Assembly (NCBI GenBank): GCA_905221195.1
Contig: CAJNCF010000003.1
Span: 186,001-250,000, forward strand
Reading direction: 5' to 3'
Origin: a bacterium
GTDB lineage: Bacteria; Bacillota; Bacilli; Lactobacillales; Streptococcaceae
DNA: 64,000 nt
The notes under the pieces were generated by a model that was not told the DNA's origin, searched no databases, and saw nothing but the letters and a program-made list of their open reading frames with translations. The translations under genes and the position numbers were made by a program. Below, piece after piece: positions 45,025 to 55,952 of this stretch (positions are counted from its first letter, which is position 1; each line of letters opens with the position of its first letter).

Positions 45025-47848
45025 GATCTAACTTTCCTTTCAAATACTGTCCTGTGTAGCTAGCTTCGTTGACCGCTACTTCTTCTGGAGTTCCTGTTGC
45101 GATGATGGTTCCACCACCGACACCGCCCTCAGGTCCCAAATCAATAATATGGTCTGCTGTCTTGATAACATCCAGATTGTGCTCAATGACAAGAACTGTA
45201 TTGCCATCGTCTACAAAGCGAGCTAAGACTTTAAGCAAGCGAGCGATATCCTCAGTATGAAGCCCTGTCGTCGGCTCATCCAGAATGTAGAAAGATTTTC
45301 CTGTCGAGCGTTTGTGGAGTTCGCTAGCTAACTTCATACGTTGGGCTTCTCCCCCAGAAAGAGTAGTAGCTGGTTGACCTAGCGTCACATAGCCCAGTCC
45401 CACATCCTTGATAGTCTGAAGTTTACGTTGAATCTTTGGAATATGTTGGAAGAACTCCACCGCATCGTTGACAGTCATATCTAAGACCTGCGAGATATTC
45501 TTTTCCTTGTAGTGAACTTCTAGGGTTTCACTATTGTAGCGGGTTCCGTGGCAGACCTCACAAGCTACATAAACATCTGGCAAGAAGTGCATCTCAATCT
45601 TGATAATCCCATCACCTGAGCAGGCTTCACAACGACCACCCTTGACGTTGAAACTGAAACGCCCCTTCTTGTAGCCTCGAATCTTGGCTTCATTTGTTTG
45701 AGCAAAAAGGTCACGTATATCATCAAAAACTCCTGTATAGGTAGCTGGGTTGGACCTCGGCGTCCGTCCGATAGGACTTTGGTCAATATCAATCAAGCGG
45801 TCTACATGCTCAATCCCTGTGATGGTCTTGAATTTACCAGGCTTGTCTGAATTACGGTTGAGCTTCTGGGCAATAGCTTTTTTGAGAATGCTATTGATTA
45901 GGGTTGATTTCCCTGAGCCCGACACCCCTGTTACTGCGATGAATTTTCCTAGTGGGAAGCGAGCGGTGACATTTTGCAGGTTGTTCTCACACGCTCCTAT
46001 CACTTCGATAAAACGACCATTTCCGACACGGCGCTCTTCTGGTACTGGAATGGCACGTTTGCCCGACAAATACTGACCTGTGATAGACTTACTGTTACGA
46101 GCTACCTGTTTAGGCGTACCTGCAGCAACAATCTCTCCACCAAAAACACCTGCACCAGGACCAACGTCAATTAGATAATCCGCCTCACGCATGGTATCTT
46201 CGTCGTGTTCCACCACGATGAGAGTATTTCCCAAGTCACGCATCTTTTTCAGACTGGCAATCAGGCGGTCATTATCCCTCTGGTGAAGACCAATCGACGG
46301 CTCATCCAATATATAGAGGACACCTGATAGGTTGGAACCAATCTGGGTCGCCAAGCGAATACGCTGACTTTCCCCACCTGAAAGGGTTCCTGCTGAACGT
46401 GACAGGGTCAGATAGTTGAGACCCACGTTATTAAGGAAGGTCAAACGATCCTTGATTTCCTTTAGGATAGGCCGAGCAATGATTGCCTCATTTTCAGATA
46501 AGGTCAGCTGGCTTACTAATTCCAAATGGTCTGCGATAGACAGGTCTGAAATTTCTCCGATGTGTGGCCCTTGCTCACCACCCACACGGACAGACAAGGC
46601 TTGATCATTAAGACGATAACCGCGACAGGTTCCGCAGGTCAGCTCATTCATGTAGAGGCGCATCTGGGTGCGGGTGTAATCACTATTAGTCTCATGGTAA
46701 CGACGCTTGATATTATTGACAACTCCCTCAAAAGGAATGTCAATATCGCGCACACCGCCAAATTCATTTTCATAGTGGAAATGGAATTCCTTGCCATCTG
46801 AGCCGTAGAGAATCAAGTTCTTATCTTCTTCTGACAAATCCTCAAAAGGCTTATCCATATCCACTCCAAAGGCCGTCATGGCTTGTTCCAGCATGTTTGG
46901 ATAGTAGTTAGATGAGATAGGATTCCAAGGGGCCAAGGCTCCCTCACGTAGCGTTTTGCTGGCATCTGGCACTACCAAATCAGTATCCACCTCCAGCTTG
47001 ATACCCAAACCATCACACTCACTACAAGAACCAAAAGGAGCATTGAAGGAGAAGAGACGTGGCTCTAACTCTGGAACAGTAAATCCACAAACTGGGCAGG
47101 CATAATGCTCAGAGAAGAGCAACTCCGAATCGTCCATAGTATCGATAATGACATAACCTTCTGCAATACGAAGGGCAGCCTCGATTGAGTCAAAGAGACG
47201 GCTACGGATACCCTCCTTGATGACAATACGGTCAACCACAACATCAATATTGTGTTGCTTGCTCTTAGATAACTCTGGCACTTCGGTCACATCATAGACT
47301 TCCCCATCCACACGGACACGGACATACCCATCTTTCTGAACCTTTTCAATGACGCTCTTGTGCTGTCCTTTTTTCTTGCGGATGACAGGGGCCAAGATTT
47401 GCAGGCGCTGGCGTTCTGGCAACTCCAAAACCTTATCCACAATTTGCTCCACAGAAGAAGCCTTGATAGCCCCATGCCCGTTGATACAGTAGGGCGTCCC
47501 CACACGCGCGTAGAGGAGACGCAGATAGTCATTGATTTCAGTCGTTGTTCCAACCGTCGAGCGAGGGTTTTTGCTAGTCGTTTTCTGGTCAATAGAAATA
47601 GCTGGGCTGAGACCATCAATGGCATCTACATCTGGTTTTTCCATGTTTCCCAAGAACTGACGAGCGTAGGCTGACAAACTCTCCACATAGCGACGTTGCC
47701 CCTCCGCATAGAGGGTGTCAAAGGCCAGGCTGGATTTCCCTGAACCTGACAAACCTGTCACGACAACCAACTTGTCTCGTGGAATTTCCACATCAATATT
47801 TTTTAAATTATGGGCACGTGCCCCATGAATGACAATTTTATCTTGCAT
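45017..47848 (-). CDS. uvrA: excinuclease ABC subunit A
   Basis: A 943-residue damage-recognition ATPase of nucleotide excision repair. Two ATPase modules: Walker [11 protein letters not shown] and [10 protein letters not shown]; signatures LSGGESQR and LSGGEAQR. Three zinc pairs, CPVCG/CSEC and CEAC/CEVC, are visible. The start is at 47848 ([14 protein letters not shown]) with AGAAAG; ATGs upstream at 47881 are unsupported. Divergent from corA. Confidence 0.98.
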   Translation of the reverse strand: MQDKIVIHGARAHNLKNIDVEIPRDKLVVVTGLSGSGKSSLAFDTLYAEGQRRYVESLSAYARQFLGNMEKPDVDAIDGLSPAISIDQKTTSKNPRSTVGTTTEINDYLRLLYARVGTPYCINGHGAIKASSVEQIVDKVLELPERQRLQILAPVIRKKKGQHKSVIEKVQKDGYVRVRVDGEVYDVTEVPELSKSKQHNIDVVVDRIVIKEGIRSRLFDSIEAALRIAEGYVIIDTMDDSELLFSEHYACPVCGFTVPELEPRLFSFNAPFGSCSECDGLGIKLEVDTDLVVPDASKTLREGALAPWNPISSNYYPNMLEQAMTAFGVDMDKPFEDLSEEDKNLILYGSDGKEFHFHYENEFGGVRDIDIPFEGVVNNIKRRYHETNSDYTRTQMRLYMNELTCGTCRGYRLNDQALSVRVGGEQGPHIGEISDLSIADHLELVSQLTLSENEAIIARPILKEIKDRLTFLNNVGLNYLTLSRSAGTLSGGESQRIRLATQIGSNLSGVLYILDEPSIGLHQRDNDRLIASLKKMRDLGNTLIVVEHDEDTMREADYLIDVGPGAGVFGGEIVAAGTPKQVARNSKSITGQYLSGKRAIPVPEERRVGNGRFIEVIGACENNLQNVTARFPLGKFIAVTGVSGSGKSTLINSILKKAIAQKLNRNSDKPGKFKTITGIEHVDRLIDIDQSPIGRTPRSNPATYTGVFDDIRDLFAQTNEAKIRGYKKGRFSFNVKGGRCEACSGDGIIKIEMHFLPDVYVACEVCHGTRYNSETLEVHYKEKNISQVLDMTVNDAVEFFQHIPKIQRKLQTIKDVGLGYVTLGQPATTLSGGEAQRMKLASELHKRSTGKSFYILDEPTTGLHTEDIARLLKVLARFVDDGNTVLVIEHNLDVIKTADHIIDLGPEGGVGGGTIIATGTPEEVAVNEASYTGQYLKGKLDHE

Positions 47849-47879
47849 CTTTGTTCTTTCTAGTCCATTATTGCTTACC

Positions 47880-47885
47880 ATTATA
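47880..47885 (-). promoter_or_regulatory. uvrA extended -10 promoter
   Basis: TGGTATAAT on the minus strand, 32 bases ahead of the uvrA start. No good -35 is seen, and no LexA/DinR-type palindrome. Confidence 0.5.
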
Positions 47886-47929
47886 CCAAAAAAAGTGAGA
47901 TTCTATTACCCAAAAGGCTGAATTTATAG

Positions 47930-47935
47930 TATAAT
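47930..47935 (+). promoter_or_regulatory. corA -10 promoter
   Basis: TATAAT on the plus strand, with TTACCC 18 bases upstream as a weak -35. The leader of about 40 bases leaves no room for an M-box. Confidence 0.5.
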
Positions 47936-47979
47936 AGTACGGTGTGAAAAAATCTGAAAAATGAGAAAGGATAAGGGAT

Positions 47980-48924
47980 ATGAAACAAGTTTTTCTCTCT
48001 ACAACAACTGAATTTAAAGAGATCGATACGCTTGAACCGGGTACTTGGATCAATCTCGTCAATCCGACTCAAAATGAATCACTCGAAATCGCTAACGCCT
48101 TCGACATTGATATTGCCGACCTTCGAGCACCGCTCGATGCGGAAGAAATGTCTCGTATTACCATTGAAGACGAATACACCCTGATTATCGTAGACGTGCC
48201 GGTCACAGAGGAAAGAAATAACCGCACCTACTACGTAACCATCCCGCTTGGTATTATCATCACCGAGGAAACCATTATCACTACGTGTTTGGAACCTCTA
48301 CCAGTCCTCGATGTCTTTATCAACCGTCGTTTGCGTAATTTCTATACTTTCATGCGTTCGCGTTTTATCTTCCAGATTCTCTATCGCAATGCAGAGCTTT
48401 ACCTAACAGCCCTTCGTTCAATCGACCGTAAGAGTGAGCAAATCGAAAGTCAACTGCATCAATCAACTCGTAATGAAGAATTGATTGAGCTCATGGAATT
48501 GGAAAAAACCATCGTCTATTTCAAGGCCTCCCTCAAAACAAATGAGCGTGTGATTAAGAAATTGACCAGCTCAACCAGCAATATCAAGAAATACCTTGAG
48601 GACGAAGACCTGCTTGAAGATACCCTGATTGAAACCCAACAGGCCATCGAGATGGCAGATATTTATGGAAACGTCTTGCATTCTATGACAGAGACCTTCG
48701 CCTCTATCATTTCCAACAACCAGAACAACATCATGAAAACCTTGGCCCTTGTGACCATCGTCATGTCCATCCCAACCATGGTCTTCTCTGCCTACGGGAT
48801 GAACTTTAAGGATAATGAAATCCCCCTAAACGGAGAGCCAAATGCCTTCTGGTTAATCGTCTTTATCGCCTTTGCTATGAGTGTCTCGCTCACTCTCTAT
48901 CTCATCCATAAAAAATGGTTCTAA
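47980..48924 (+). CDS. corA: CorA-family magnesium channel
   Basis: A 314-residue pentameric metal channel. The N-terminal 250 residues are the soluble, acidic, helical funnel (long helix around residues 140-260); two C-terminal transmembrane helices follow. The selectivity motif GMN is present in SAYGMNFKDNE. Both CorA and MgtA handle magnesium, but corA here has no visible riboswitch. A DUF1129 gene begins 11 bases after the stop. Confidence 0.93.
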   Translation: MKQVFLSTTTEFKEIDTLEPGTWINLVNPTQNESLEIANAFDIDIADLRAPLDAEEMSRITIEDEYTLIIVDVPVTEERNNRTYYVTIPLGIIITEETIITTCLEPLPVLDVFINRRLRNFYTFMRSRFIFQILYRNAELYLTALRSIDRKSEQIESQLHQSTRNEELIELMELEKTIVYFKASLKTNERVIKKLTSSTSNIKKYLEDEDLLEDTLIETQQAIEMADIYGNVLHSMTETFASIISNNQNNIMKTLALVTIVMSIPTMVFSAYGMNFKDNEIPLNGEPNAFWLIVFIAFAMSVSLTLYLIHKKWF

Positions 48925-48935
48925 GAGGAGTTCCT

Positions 48936-49613
48936 ATGTCTCAGATTAATCTACAAAAATTAACCAAGAAAAACCAAGAGTTTATCCACATCGCTACCCA
49001 ACAATTCATCAAAGATGGAAAAACAGATGCTGAAATCAAGGCTATTTTTGAGGAAGTTATTCCCCAAATCCTTGAGGAGCAAACCAAGGGTACGACTGCT
49101 CGTTCCCTCTATGGCGCACCAACTCATTGGGCTCATAGTTTCACTGTCAAGGAACAATATGAAAAAGAGCATCCAAAAGAAAATGATGATCCAAAACTGA
49201 TGATTATGGACTCAGCTCTTTTCATCACTAGCCTCTTTGCCCTCGTCAGCGCCCTTACAACCTTCTTCTCAGCAGATCAGGCTATCGGTTACGGTTTGAT
49301 TACCCTCCTATTGGTTGGACTGGTTGGTGGATTTGCCTTTTACTTGATGTACTACTTTGTTTACCAATACTATGGACCAGATATGGACCGCAGTCAACGT
49401 CCACCTTTCTGGAAATCTGTACTAGTTATCCTAGCTTCTATGTTCCTTTGGTTGCTTGTCTTCTTTGCAACAAGCTTCCTACCAGCTAGCCTTAACCCAG
49501 TACTCGCTCCATTGCCACTAGCTATTATCGGAGCAGCCCTCCTAGCCCTTCGCTTCTATCTCAAGAAACGCTTGAACATCCGAAGCGCAAGTGCAGGACC
49601 AACACGCTATTAA
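48936..49613 (+). CDS. DUF1129-family membrane protein
   Basis: A 225-residue protein: residues 1-80 soluble, with helix QKLTKKNQEFIHIATQQF, then four transmembrane helices and a basic end (LKKRLNIRSASAGP). DUF1129 proteins follow corA in streptococci; function unknown. Start at 48936 with AAGAGGAG in the upstream gap; the start at 48915 overlaps corA and lacks a site. Confidence 0.85.
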   Translation: MSQINLQKLTKKNQEFIHIATQQFIKDGKTDAEIKAIFEEVIPQILEEQTKGTTARSLYGAPTHWAHSFTVKEQYEKEHPKENDDPKLMIMDSALFITSLFALVSALTTFFSADQAIGYGLITLLLVGLVGGFAFYLMYYFVYQYYGPDMDRSQRPPFWKSVLVILASMFLWLLVFFATSFLPASLNPVLAPLPLAIIGAALLALRFYLKKRLNIRSASAGPTRY

Positions 49614-49621
49614 GAGAATGA

Positions 49622-49656
49622 TAAAAGCAACTGCAGATGCGGTTGCTTTTTCTTGA
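49622..49656 (+). terminator. terminator of corA-DUF1129
   Basis: AAAAGCAAC (49623-49631) with GTTGCTTTT (49642-49650), then TTC. Nine-base perfect stem. Confidence 0.88.
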
Positions 49657-49754
49657 TTCCTTGATATACAATAGAACTTCTGACTCTAATCCCTATAGTT
49701 TTCTCTCATCTTTTGTGATAAAATAGGCTCAATCTATTTCTAGGAGGATAAGAT

Positions 49755-50786
49755 ATGGTTTCTACTATTGGTATTGTTAGTTTATCTAGTGGCATTATCG
49801 GAGAGGACTTTGTCAAACATGAAGTGGACTTGGGTATCCAACGTCTCAAGAACCTGAGACTCAATCCTATCTTTTTGCCCCATTCGCTAAAAGGATTAGA
49901 CTTTATCAAGAACCATCCTGAAGCTCGTGCAGAGGATTTGATTCATGCCTTTTCTGATGATAGCATTGATATGATCCTATGTGCCATCGGTGGAGACGAT
50001 ACCTATCGCTTGTTGCCCTACCTTTTTGAAAATGACCAACTAGAAAAAGTTATCAAACAAAAGATTTTTCTTGGCTTCTCAGATACAACCATGAACCATC
50101 TCATGTTGCATAAACTAGGTGTTAAAACTTTTTATGGTCAATCATTTTTAGCAGACATTTGTGAACTAGACAAAGAAATGCTGACCTATAGCCTCCACTA
50201 CTTTAAAGAATTGATCGAGACAGGAAAAATCTCAGAAATCCGCCCCAGTGACGTTTGGTATGAGGAACGAACTGACTTCAGTCCCAAGGCTCTAGGAACA
50301 CCTCGTGTCAGTCATGCAAACACTGGTTTTGACTTGTTGCAAGGAAATGCCCAATTCGAAGGGGAAATCCTCGGTGGGTGTCTCGAATCCCTCTACGATA
50401 TCTTTGACAACTCTCGATACGCAGACAGCACGGATCTCTGTCAAAAATACAAACTTTTCCCTGACTTGTCAGACTGGGAAGGAAAAATCCTCTTGCTAGA
50501 AACAAGCGAAGAAAAGCCTGAGCCAGAAGACTTCAAAAAGATGTTGCGGACTTTAAAGGACACTGGCATATTCTCGGTCATCAGTGGACTCTTGGTAGGA
50601 AAACCTATGGATGAAACTTTCTATGACGACTATAAAGAGGCACTATTGGATATTATTGACAGCAATATCCCGATTATCTATAATCTGAATGTTGGCCACG
50701 CAACTCCAAGAGCAATTGTACCCTTTGGGGTCCACGCCCATGTAGATGCACAGGAGCAAGTCATTCGCTTTGACTATAACAAATAA
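49755..50786 (+). CDS. S66-family peptidase (LD-carboxypeptidase/MccF-like)
   Basis: A 343-residue serine peptidase of the S66 family. Nucleophile Ser109 in the elbow GFSDTT; the Glu and His partners are likely in GGCLESLYDI and GHATPRAIVPFG. No signal peptide, so cytosolic. S66 members cut L,D-tetrapeptides of recycled murein or inactivate microcin C-type Trojan-horse drugs; the GGDD motif is present (AIGGDDTYR). Which of these it does is open. Alone, with GGAGGA before the start and a terminator behind it. Confidence 0.88.
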   Translation: MVSTIGIVSLSSGIIGEDFVKHEVDLGIQRLKNLRLNPIFLPHSLKGLDFIKNHPEARAEDLIHAFSDDSIDMILCAIGGDDTYRLLPYLFENDQLEKVIKQKIFLGFSDTTMNHLMLHKLGVKTFYGQSFLADICELDKEMLTYSLHYFKELIETGKISEIRPSDVWYEERTDFSPKALGTPRVSHANTGFDLLQGNAQFEGEILGGCLESLYDIFDNSRYADSTDLCQKYKLFPDLSDWEGKILLLETSEEKPEPEDFKKMLRTLKDTGIFSVISGLLVGKPMDETFYDDYKEALLDIIDSNIPIIYNLNVGHATPRAIVPFGVHAHVDAQEQVIRFDYNK

Positions 50787-50816
50787 AGCTGGGAAAAGTT
50801 TCTCAGCTTTTTCTCA
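50787..50816 (+). terminator. terminator behind the S66 peptidase
   Basis: AAAGCTGGGAAA and TTTCTCAGCTTT pair with one G-T, and TTCTC follows. Confidence 0.75.
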
Positions 50817-50837
50817 GTATCATTACTGGCATTTTCA

Positions 50838-51512
50838 TCACATACTACTGATAGCTAAAATGATCAAGGAGAGGCTGTTGCTTAACATGTGAATAAGTAG
50901 AGGATAGTAAATATTCTCCTTTTCTTTCACATAAATAATAGAAAAGGCAAGGCCAGCACCTAGATAACCGACTGCACCGACCCACTCTGATAGATCCAAG
51001 CTGTGCATATGAGTTAAGGCAAAAGCAAATCCGACTATAAAGATACTCAGCCAAGTTGGCAGACTTTTTCTTAAATATCTCAATAGAGTTTGACGGAAAA
51101 ATAATTCTTCTACCAGAGGTCCAATAACACAAGCAAAAACAGCTATCAGTATTGGTTGCTCTTGAAAAGTGCTTTGAATATTCGACTGGTTTAGACCTTG
51201 TCCGACTAGCCCAAAAAACTGCCTCAACATCTCTGATACAAATTCAAAGACAACAGTCATCAGAAAGAGAAAGAGCCATCCTGTTAAGATGCCAAAGAAA
51301 AATTTCCTTTTAGTCTTTCTAATCTCATTCCATTGTTTGAACAATCTATCCTTGAACAAGAAAGAACCATATAGAGCTAGTACTACATAGACTAGATAAT
51401 TCGCAATGGCAGATGGCATCAAAGAAGCCAGCAATTTAACGCCATCAAACTCAAATAGAACTGTATATAGTATCGAAAAAATTAGAATTCCCTTATATTT
51501 GTTAGACATCAT
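50838..51512 (-). CDS. CPBP-family intramembrane metalloprotease
   Basis: A 224-residue membrane protein with six or more helices. The CPBP (Abi) motifs are EELFFRQTLLRYL and ALTHMHSLD, which place a glutamate pair and histidine within the membrane for zinc. Family members process prenylated or bacteriocin-immunity-related proteins; the target is unknown. It overlaps tag by four bases (ATGA), so it is the last gene of the mutL-ruvA-tag operon. Confidence 0.88.
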   Translation of the reverse strand: MMSNKYKGILIFSILYTVLFEFDGVKLLASLMPSAIANYLVYVVLALYGSFLFKDRLFKQWNEIRKTKRKFFFGILTGWLFLFLMTVVFEFVSEMLRQFFGLVGQGLNQSNIQSTFQEQPILIAVFACVIGPLVEELFFRQTLLRYLRKSLPTWLSIFIVGFAFALTHMHSLDLSEWVGAVGYLGAGLAFSIIYVKEKENIYYPLLIHMLSNSLSLIILAISSM

Positions 51513-52072
51513 TTAAGACCTTTCCATTCACAATCGTTCTCGTGGTCATCAACCAGCCCTGCTGCTTGTAGAAAAGACAAGACGGCGACTGGTCCTGTAA
51601 ACTTAAAGCCTCGTTTTTTGAGATCTTTGGCTAATTTTTCAGACAAAGGTGTTTTAGCTGGGGCTTGGCGGTAATCGGGAACATCGTTAACGATGGTTTT
51701 CCCCTCAACAAAAGACCAAAGATAGGCATCAAAAGAGCCGTACTCTGCCTGTAGTCGTAGAAATGCTTGGGCGTTAGCGCGTGTAGCAAAAATCTTGGCT
51801 CTATTTCGGATGATGGCTGGATTATCAAGCAAGGCTTCCAGTTCGATATCGGTCATCTCTGCGACCGCTTGAATTTGATAGCCATGAAAGGCTTCTCGGA
51901 AAGCTTGGCGTTTGTTGAGTACCGTTTCCCAAGACAGGCCTGCCTGATAGGTTTCCATACACAACAACTCAAACAATGCTTGGTCATCATGGAGGGGCTG
52001 CCCCCACTCCTCATCATGATAGGCTATATAGAGCGGATTGGTCATCTTGACCCACGAACAACGTTTTGTCAT
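51509..52072 (-). CDS. tag: DNA-3-methyladenine glycosylase I
   Basis: A 187-residue base-excision enzyme that removes 3-methyladenine. Starts MTKRCSWVKMTNPLYIAYHDEEWG, the family start with the zinc-binding cysteine and the conserved YHDEEWG. A second zinc pair would be from the C-terminal HENDCEW. Nine bases after ruvA. Confidence 0.96.
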   Translation of the reverse strand: MTKRCSWVKMTNPLYIAYHDEEWGQPLHDDQALFELLCMETYQAGLSWETVLNKRQAFREAFHGYQIQAVAEMTDIELEALLDNPAIIRNRAKIFATRANAQAFLRLQAEYGSFDAYLWSFVEGKTIVNDVPDYRQAPAKTPLSEKLAKDLKKRGFKFTGPVAVLSFLQAAGLVDDHENDCEWKGLK

Positions 52073-52081
52073 GTTCTGCTC

Positions 52082-52675
52082 CTATTTGACCAACATTTTA
52101 AGGGCCGACTTGATATAGTTCTCAGCTGTATCTGTCGTTCCTTCAAAGAATTTCTTGATTTTCTTGAGCTCTGTTGCCTTGTAGCCTAGCGCCAACATTG
52201 CTTCCATGGCTTCTTCCAATTCTTGATTTTCAGTGCTAGCTTGCACTGCCACCTTGGCAGGAAGATCATCTCCTGCAACTACTACCTTGCCTTCCAAGTC
52301 CAACACCATCTGCTGGGCTGTTTTCTTACCAATTTTAGGGAACTTAGTCAAGTAGGTGATGTTCTTGGTTTCGATGGCTTGAACCAAGCCAGCATTGTCA
52401 TCGGCAGCGATAATGGCCAGAGCTGATACAGGACCAATCCCAGATACCGAAATCAGACTGAGAAAGAGCTTTTTCTCGTCTTCTGAGCGAAATCCATAAA
52501 GCAGATGAGCGTCCTCACGCACGACTTGGTGCACATAAATTTGAGCTTCTTGGTTGACTTGTCCTGAGTAGGCATAAGGATTGGCCACATGCAAAATATA
52601 ACCGATACCGTTGACTTCAAGAACAATGTATTTGGCAGTGATTTTGGTAATGATTCCTTTTAAATATTCGTACAT
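52082..52675 (-). CDS. ruvA: Holliday junction helicase subunit RuvA
   Basis: A 197-residue junction-binding protein that loads the RuvB motor. OB-fold N-terminus [23 protein letters not shown], two helix-hairpin-helix motifs ([15 protein letters not shown] and [17 protein letters not shown]), and a C-terminal RuvB-contacting domain. Fifteen bases after mutL. ruvB is not nearby, as usual for streptococci. Confidence 0.97.
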   Translation of the reverse strand: MYEYLKGIITKITAKYIVLEVNGIGYILHVANPYAYSGQVNQEAQIYVHQVVREDAHLLYGFRSEDEKKLFLSLISVSGIGPVSALAIIAADDNAGLVQAIETKNITYLTKFPKIGKKTAQQMVLDLEGKVVVAGDDLPAKVAVQASTENQELEEAMEAMLALGYKATELKKIKKFFEGTTDTAENYIKSALKMLVK

Positions 52676-52690
52676 AGTTTTCCTTTTAGT

Positions 52691-54640
52691 TTAATATTTC
52701 CCCAACTCACGGAGGCTGGTATGATTTTCCTGAATGCGTCGGAACATCTTTTCCATATCCGACTTGGTAAAATGCACCAAAACAGGACGTCCATGAGGAC
52801 AGTTGTAGGGATTGTCACATTGAGAAAGCTGATAAAGAAGCTGTCTAGCTGAGTGGTCATCGATACGATGGTTAGCCTTGATAGACCGTTTGCAGGACAT
52901 CATGATAGCCAGCTCTGCTCGGTATTTCTTGATAGAAACTTCCTTGGTCAAGAGCAGCATGTCACACATTTCATAGATGCCAGACTCGATTTCTTCCTCT
53001 GCCATCCAAATAGGATGTTCACGTAGGATGAATTGATTTTCCCCGTACTCTGCTAGAAAGACGCCCACTTCCTCCAAAAGAGGCATTCTTTCCTTGAGAC
53101 GAAGGGCATCATCCGCTGGAAATTCAAAGATATAGGGCACTAGGAGTTGTTGTTGACTTTGGTCAACATCGCCAATGCTTTCACGATACTCCTCGTACTT
53201 GACTCGTTCCTGAGCCGCGTGCTGGTCTATGATATAGAGCCCATCTCGCCCTTGGGCAAAGAGATAGGTTCCATGCATTTGCCCGAAAAATTCCAACTCT
53301 GGAAAGCTTGAAGATTCTTCTCGCTCCAGCTTGTCATAAGCCTTATCAAGACTCGCAAGGTCTAACTCTGGATGATCTAGCTGGTCGTAGTTAGCAGGCT
53401 TTCTCTCTGCAAAATGCAGTTTTGCTGGCTTGGTCAATTGGTCCAAGGTTTCTTTGGCAAATAAAGTCAAATCCTGTCCTTCATCAGTCAATTCTACCTG
53501 ATAATCAGCTACTTCAGCTTGACTAGGTCTTGTCGGCTCAGTCTTCTCATAGTAGAGCGTATTTTCTTTGAGTGGGAGAATGGTCTGCTCCACCTTCTCA
53601 CGATTGCGCACGGTCGATTTAGCAAGATTTTCCAAGGCATCTGGAATCAAGGTTTGTTCCTTGAGACTATTGGCAATAGCTTCTGAAACCAGGGTCATCA
53701 GTTCTTTTTCCTTGGAAATCCGCACCTCTTGCTTGGTTGGATGCACATTGACATCCGCTAGATAAGGGTCAATATGGATATGAATGACAGCCAGTGGAAA
53801 ACGTCCCACCATGAGCTTACTTCCGTAACCGTCTAAAATAGCACGATTGAGTAAAAAGTTCTTGATATAACGACCATTGATGAAGAGACTGATATAGTTG
53901 CGATTGGCTCTAGTTAACTCAGGCAAGGACACAAAGCCAGAAATTTCGAAATCAAGGTCAGAATTCTCAATTTCAATCATTTTCTTGGCACTGACCAAAC
54001 CGTAAATCCCTGCAATAGCTTGACGCAGTTGACCAGTCCCTGCTGTCCGCGTCATTTCCTTGCCATCACTGATCAAACTAAAGGAAATCTCAGGATGAGC
54101 CAAGCCCAGACGGTTGACAATATCAATGATATGAGACAGCTCCGCTTGCTGGCTCTTCATATACTTGAGGCGGGCAGGCGTGTTGAAAAAAAGGTCCTCC
54201 ACACAAACCTTGGTCCCTACAGGATTAGTCGCTGGGACGACTTCTTCAACTTCTCCACCACGCGCGACTAACTTAGTCCCATGACTTGCGCCCTCAACTG
54301 CTGTCAAAAGAGTTAAAACGCTGACGGATACGATAGAAGGCAGGGCTTCACCACGAAAACCAAGCGTCCGAATCCGAAAAAGGTCTGCCTGATTTTTTAT
54401 CTTACTGGTCGCATGACGACGCAGAGCCAGCTCTACCTCATCGTGGGCAATTCCATGACCATTATCTGTGATTTGAATCTTCTTGAGACCAGCTTCCTCA
54501 ATCTCAATGATAACCTGACTAGAACCCGCGTCAATGGCATTTTCTACCAACTCTTTGACCACACTGGCAGGACGTTCAATGACCTCTCCAGCCGCAATCT
54601 GGTTTGCCAGCACCTCTGGTAATTCAATAATATGAGACAT
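52691..54640 (-). CDS. mutL: DNA mismatch repair protein MutL (HexB)
   Basis: A 649-residue GHKL ATPase that couples mismatch recognition by MutS to repair. The N-terminal ATPase has the motifs [21 protein letters not shown] and [13 protein letters not shown] variable linker leads to the C-terminal dimer domain. No DQHA(X)2E(X)4E endonuclease-type tail with complete motif was checked; [13 protein letters not shown] is present at the start of the C-terminal domain. Head gene of mutL-ruvA-tag-CPBP. Confidence 0.98.
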   Translation of the reverse strand: MSHIIELPEVLANQIAAGEVIERPASVVKELVENAIDAGSSQVIIEIEEAGLKKIQITDNGHGIAHDEVELALRRHATSKIKNQADLFRIRTLGFRGEALPSIVSVSVLTLLTAVEGASHGTKLVARGGEVEEVVPATNPVGTKVCVEDLFFNTPARLKYMKSQQAELSHIIDIVNRLGLAHPEISFSLISDGKEMTRTAGTGQLRQAIAGIYGLVSAKKMIEIENSDLDFEISGFVSLPELTRANRNYISLFINGRYIKNFLLNRAILDGYGSKLMVGRFPLAVIHIHIDPYLADVNVHPTKQEVRISKEKELMTLVSEAIANSLKEQTLIPDALENLAKSTVRNREKVEQTILPLKENTLYYEKTEPTRPSQAEVADYQVELTDEGQDLTLFAKETLDQLTKPAKLHFAERKPANYDQLDHPELDLASLDKAYDKLEREESSSFPELEFFGQMHGTYLFAQGRDGLYIIDQHAAQERVKYEEYRESIGDVDQSQQQLLVPYIFEFPADDALRLKERMPLLEEVGVFLAEYGENQFILREHPIWMAEEEIESGIYEMCDMLLLTKEVSIKKYRAELAIMMSCKRSIKANHRIDDHSARQLLYQLSQCDNPYNCPHGRPVLVHFTKSDMEKMFRRIQENHTSLRELGKY

Positions 54641-54760
54641 CTTTCAGCCCCTTTCTGTATCTGTTTTCCTAGAAATTGATTAGTGCTATTATACCATATT
54701 TCAGATAGGACAGAAAAGCAAGCGCCACATAGGAGTCAAATCCCTCCACATAGACAAAGT

Positions 54761-54791
54761 CCCTTGCAAGGGTCTGGAAAATAGTGTTTAA
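54761..54791 (+). promoter_or_regulatory. promoter of the LytTR gene with a palindrome
   Basis: CCCTTGCAAGGG (54761-54772) is a perfect 12-base palindrome and contains the -35 TTGCAA (54764-54769). At 17 bases follows TTTAAT as a weak -10. Palindrome and -35 overlap, so a repressor or the LytTR protein itself could act here. Confidence 0.45.
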
Positions 54792-54846
54792 TAAAGGTGT
54801 ACAAGAAGTGATCACAATTTTGTATGAAAAACAAGGAGAGAAATTT

Positions 54847-55287
54847 ATGAAAGTAGAACTACAGATTAGTGAAACTTACGAAGAGGAAAGACTGATTGTT
54901 CAAGCACCTCAAGAAACCGATAAAATCCAGAAAGTCATCGAGTTCGCAGAAAATCTGGATCTAACAGAAAAAATCAAAGGGAAAATCGATAATCAGGTCT
55001 ATCTCGTTGAGATTGGTAAGATACAACGCTTCTATATCGAGAATCGGAAGGTTCTAGCAGAAACAGCGAGTCAGACCTACAGCATTGATTTGCGACTCTA
55101 TCAGGTCCTTGAACTTTTGCCAAGCAATTTTATCCAAATTTCCCAATCAGAAATCGTCAATATCGACTCTATCTCTCATCTCAAGCTTACCCCCAACGGT
55201 CTGGTAGAAATCTTTCTAAAAAACGAAAGCTTCACCTACTCTTCACGCCGTTATCTAAAAAACATCAAGGAGAAATTAGAACTATGA
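54847..55287 (+). CDS. LytTR-domain transcriptional regulator
   Basis: A 146-residue regulator made of a short N-terminal part and a C-terminal LytTR DNA-binding domain (from about residue 45; IGKIQRFYIENRK, then YQVLELLPSNFIQISQSEIVNI and SRRYLKNIKEKL). It has no receiver domain. It is paired with a membrane protein of DUF3021, which often restrains such LytTR proteins. Start at 54847 with AAGGAG ahead; the ORF from 54784 has none. Confidence 0.9.
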   Translation: MKVELQISETYEEERLIVQAPQETDKIQKVIEFAENLDLTEKIKGKIDNQVYLVEIGKIQRFYIENRKVLAETASQTYSIDLRLYQVLELLPSNFIQISQSEIVNIDSISHLKLTPNGLVEIFLKNESFTYSSRRYLKNIKEKLEL

Positions 55288-55742
55288 AAAAACAAATCTT
55301 CCACGACGCAACTACTGGTGTCCTCATCGGCCTCATCCTCTCTATCATCTTTTCACTCATTTATGCACCAAATACCTACGCCCCGTTAAGTCCCGACTCT
55401 CTCGTCGGCCAAGTAATGACTCAACATCAAGTTCACGGTGCCCTAATCTTGCTCTACTGCACACTGATCTGGGCAGTCATCGGTATTCTCTTCAACTTTG
55501 GCAAGCGATTATTCAGCCGTGACTGGAGCTTGCTCCGTGCAACTCTGACCCATTTCTTCCTTATGCTAGTAGGCTTTATCCCATTAGCAACCCTAGCAGG
55601 TTGGTTCCCCTTCCACTGGATTTTCTATCTCCAACTCATTATTGAGTTTGCGATTGTCTACCTCATCATTTGGACTATTTCCTATAAAAGAGCATCAAAA
55701 AAAGTAGACCATATCAATCAACTCTTGGAGCATAGAAAGTAA
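55284..55742 (+). CDS. DUF3021 membrane protein, LytTR partner
   Basis: A 152-residue protein with four transmembrane helices. Overlaps the LytTR gene by four bases (ATGA). LytTR/DUF3021 pairs form simple regulatory modules in which the membrane protein inhibits the regulator; the signal here is unknown. Confidence 0.87.
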   Translation: MKKQIFHDATTGVLIGLILSIIFSLIYAPNTYAPLSPDSLVGQVMTQHQVHGALILLYCTLIWAVIGILFNFGKRLFSRDWSLLRATLTHFFLMLVGFIPLATLAGWFPFHWIFYLQLIIEFAIVYLIIWTISYKRASKKVDHINQLLEHRK

Positions 55743-55829
55743 GAGTTCTGATAGAATTGCCTAGGATAGTAAAAAGAGAGGCTGAGACAAAAAGATTCTG
55801 ATTTTGGGAATTCTTTATTATAAAATTTT

Positions 55830-55935
55830 AATACTCTTCGAAAATCTCTTCAAACCACGTCAGCTTCGCCTTGCCGTACTCAAGTACAGCCTACGGCTAG
55901 CTTCCTAGTTTGCTCTTTGATTTTCATTGAGTATA
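55830..55935 (-). repeat. BOX element, boxA-boxC without boxB
   Basis: On the minus strand it begins ATACTCAATGAAAATCAAAG (boxA) and ends with the boxC pattern GTGGTTTGAAGAGATTTTCG, GAAGAGTATT. No boxB unit is between, so it is a compact A-C form of 106 bases. Confidence 0.88.
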
Positions 55936-55952
55936 AAATCGATAGGTTAGAC

